From the NCBI GenBank assembly GCA_900544515.1, contig UQVI01000101.1, forward strand, positions 1-6,632: 6,632 nt of DNA, written 5' to 3'. This document shows positions 6,611 through 6,632 of the stretch, in pieces. Under the pieces are notes generated by a model, which was not told the origin of the DNA, ran no database searches, and saw only the letters and a program-made list of their open reading frames with translations. How positions within the stretch are numbered: the first letter of the stretch is position 1; every line of letters starts with the position of its first letter. Both the position numbers and the translations under genes were made by a program. The stretch is from an uncultured Oscillospiraceae bacterium. GTDB taxonomy: Bacteria > Bacillota > Clostridia > Oscillospirales > Acutalibacteraceae.

Positions 6611-6632
6611 CTGTCTCTTATACACATCTGAC
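6611..6632. other. Nextera (Tn5 transposase) adapter sequence at contig end, not genomic
   Basis: The last 22 bases read ctgtctcttatacacatct followed by gac. The first 19 are the Tn5 mosaic end used in Nextera libraries in the read-through orientation, and the following gac matches the read 1 adapter. It is best explained as untrimmed read-through retained by the assembler, so real genomic sequence stops at about 6610. Confidence 0.95.

Noticed and set aside
6611..6632. Tn5/IS50 mosaic end as a real transposon boundary
   Set aside because: The exact engineered 19-bp mosaic end plus the adapter GAC at the very end of the sequence is the signature of library adapter, not of a natural insertion.

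Overview
The window looks like a chromosomal fragment from a low- to mid-GC Gram-positive bacterium, most likely a Clostridia member of the Ruminococcus/Oscillospiraceae type. The basis is gene content and order: phoH-ybeY-era-(yqzL)-recO on one strand is a Firmicutes neighbourhood, MutS2 with a C-terminal Smr domain and a YqzL-like small protein fit the same group, and the protein sequences read as clostridial. The exact taxon is an inference. The right-hand end is probably a contig end, because the last 22 bases are Nextera/Tn5 sequencing adapter rather than genome.

All genes lie on the minus strand, so transcription runs from high to low coordinates. In that order the window holds an AT-rich leader with a dyad (about 6546-6610), a soluble CBS/CorC-domain protein (5724-6527), PhoH-family ATPase (4766-5731), YbeY endoribonuclease (4263-4766), Era GTPase (3376-4263), a 99-base gap with a long-armed inverted repeat (3277-3375), a 47-codon YqzL-like gene (3133-3276), RecO (2454-3188) and MutS2 (85-2454). 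The last 84 bases hold little, apart from a possible start of another gene running off the window (1-44).

Apart from the era-yqzL gap, every junction overlaps: 8 nt for CBS/phoH, 1 nt (TAATG) for phoH/ybeY, ybeY/era and recO/mutS2, and 56 nt for yqzL/recO. This is the layout of one translationally coupled operon. Several products act on ribosomes: YbeY in rRNA processing and quality control, Era in 30S maturation, PhoH/YbeZ and CorC/YbeX as YbeY-associated partners in other bacteria, and MutS2 in resolving collided ribosomes. RecO adds recombinational repair.

The window is mostly well-known housekeeping machinery and I see no new defence or mobile system. The points worth a second look are the structured era-yqzL gap that appears to bury the ribosome binding site of the small gene, the yqzL/recO overlap, the CTGT-N8-ACAG dyad ahead of the first gene, the compacted gene order, and the adapter contamination.
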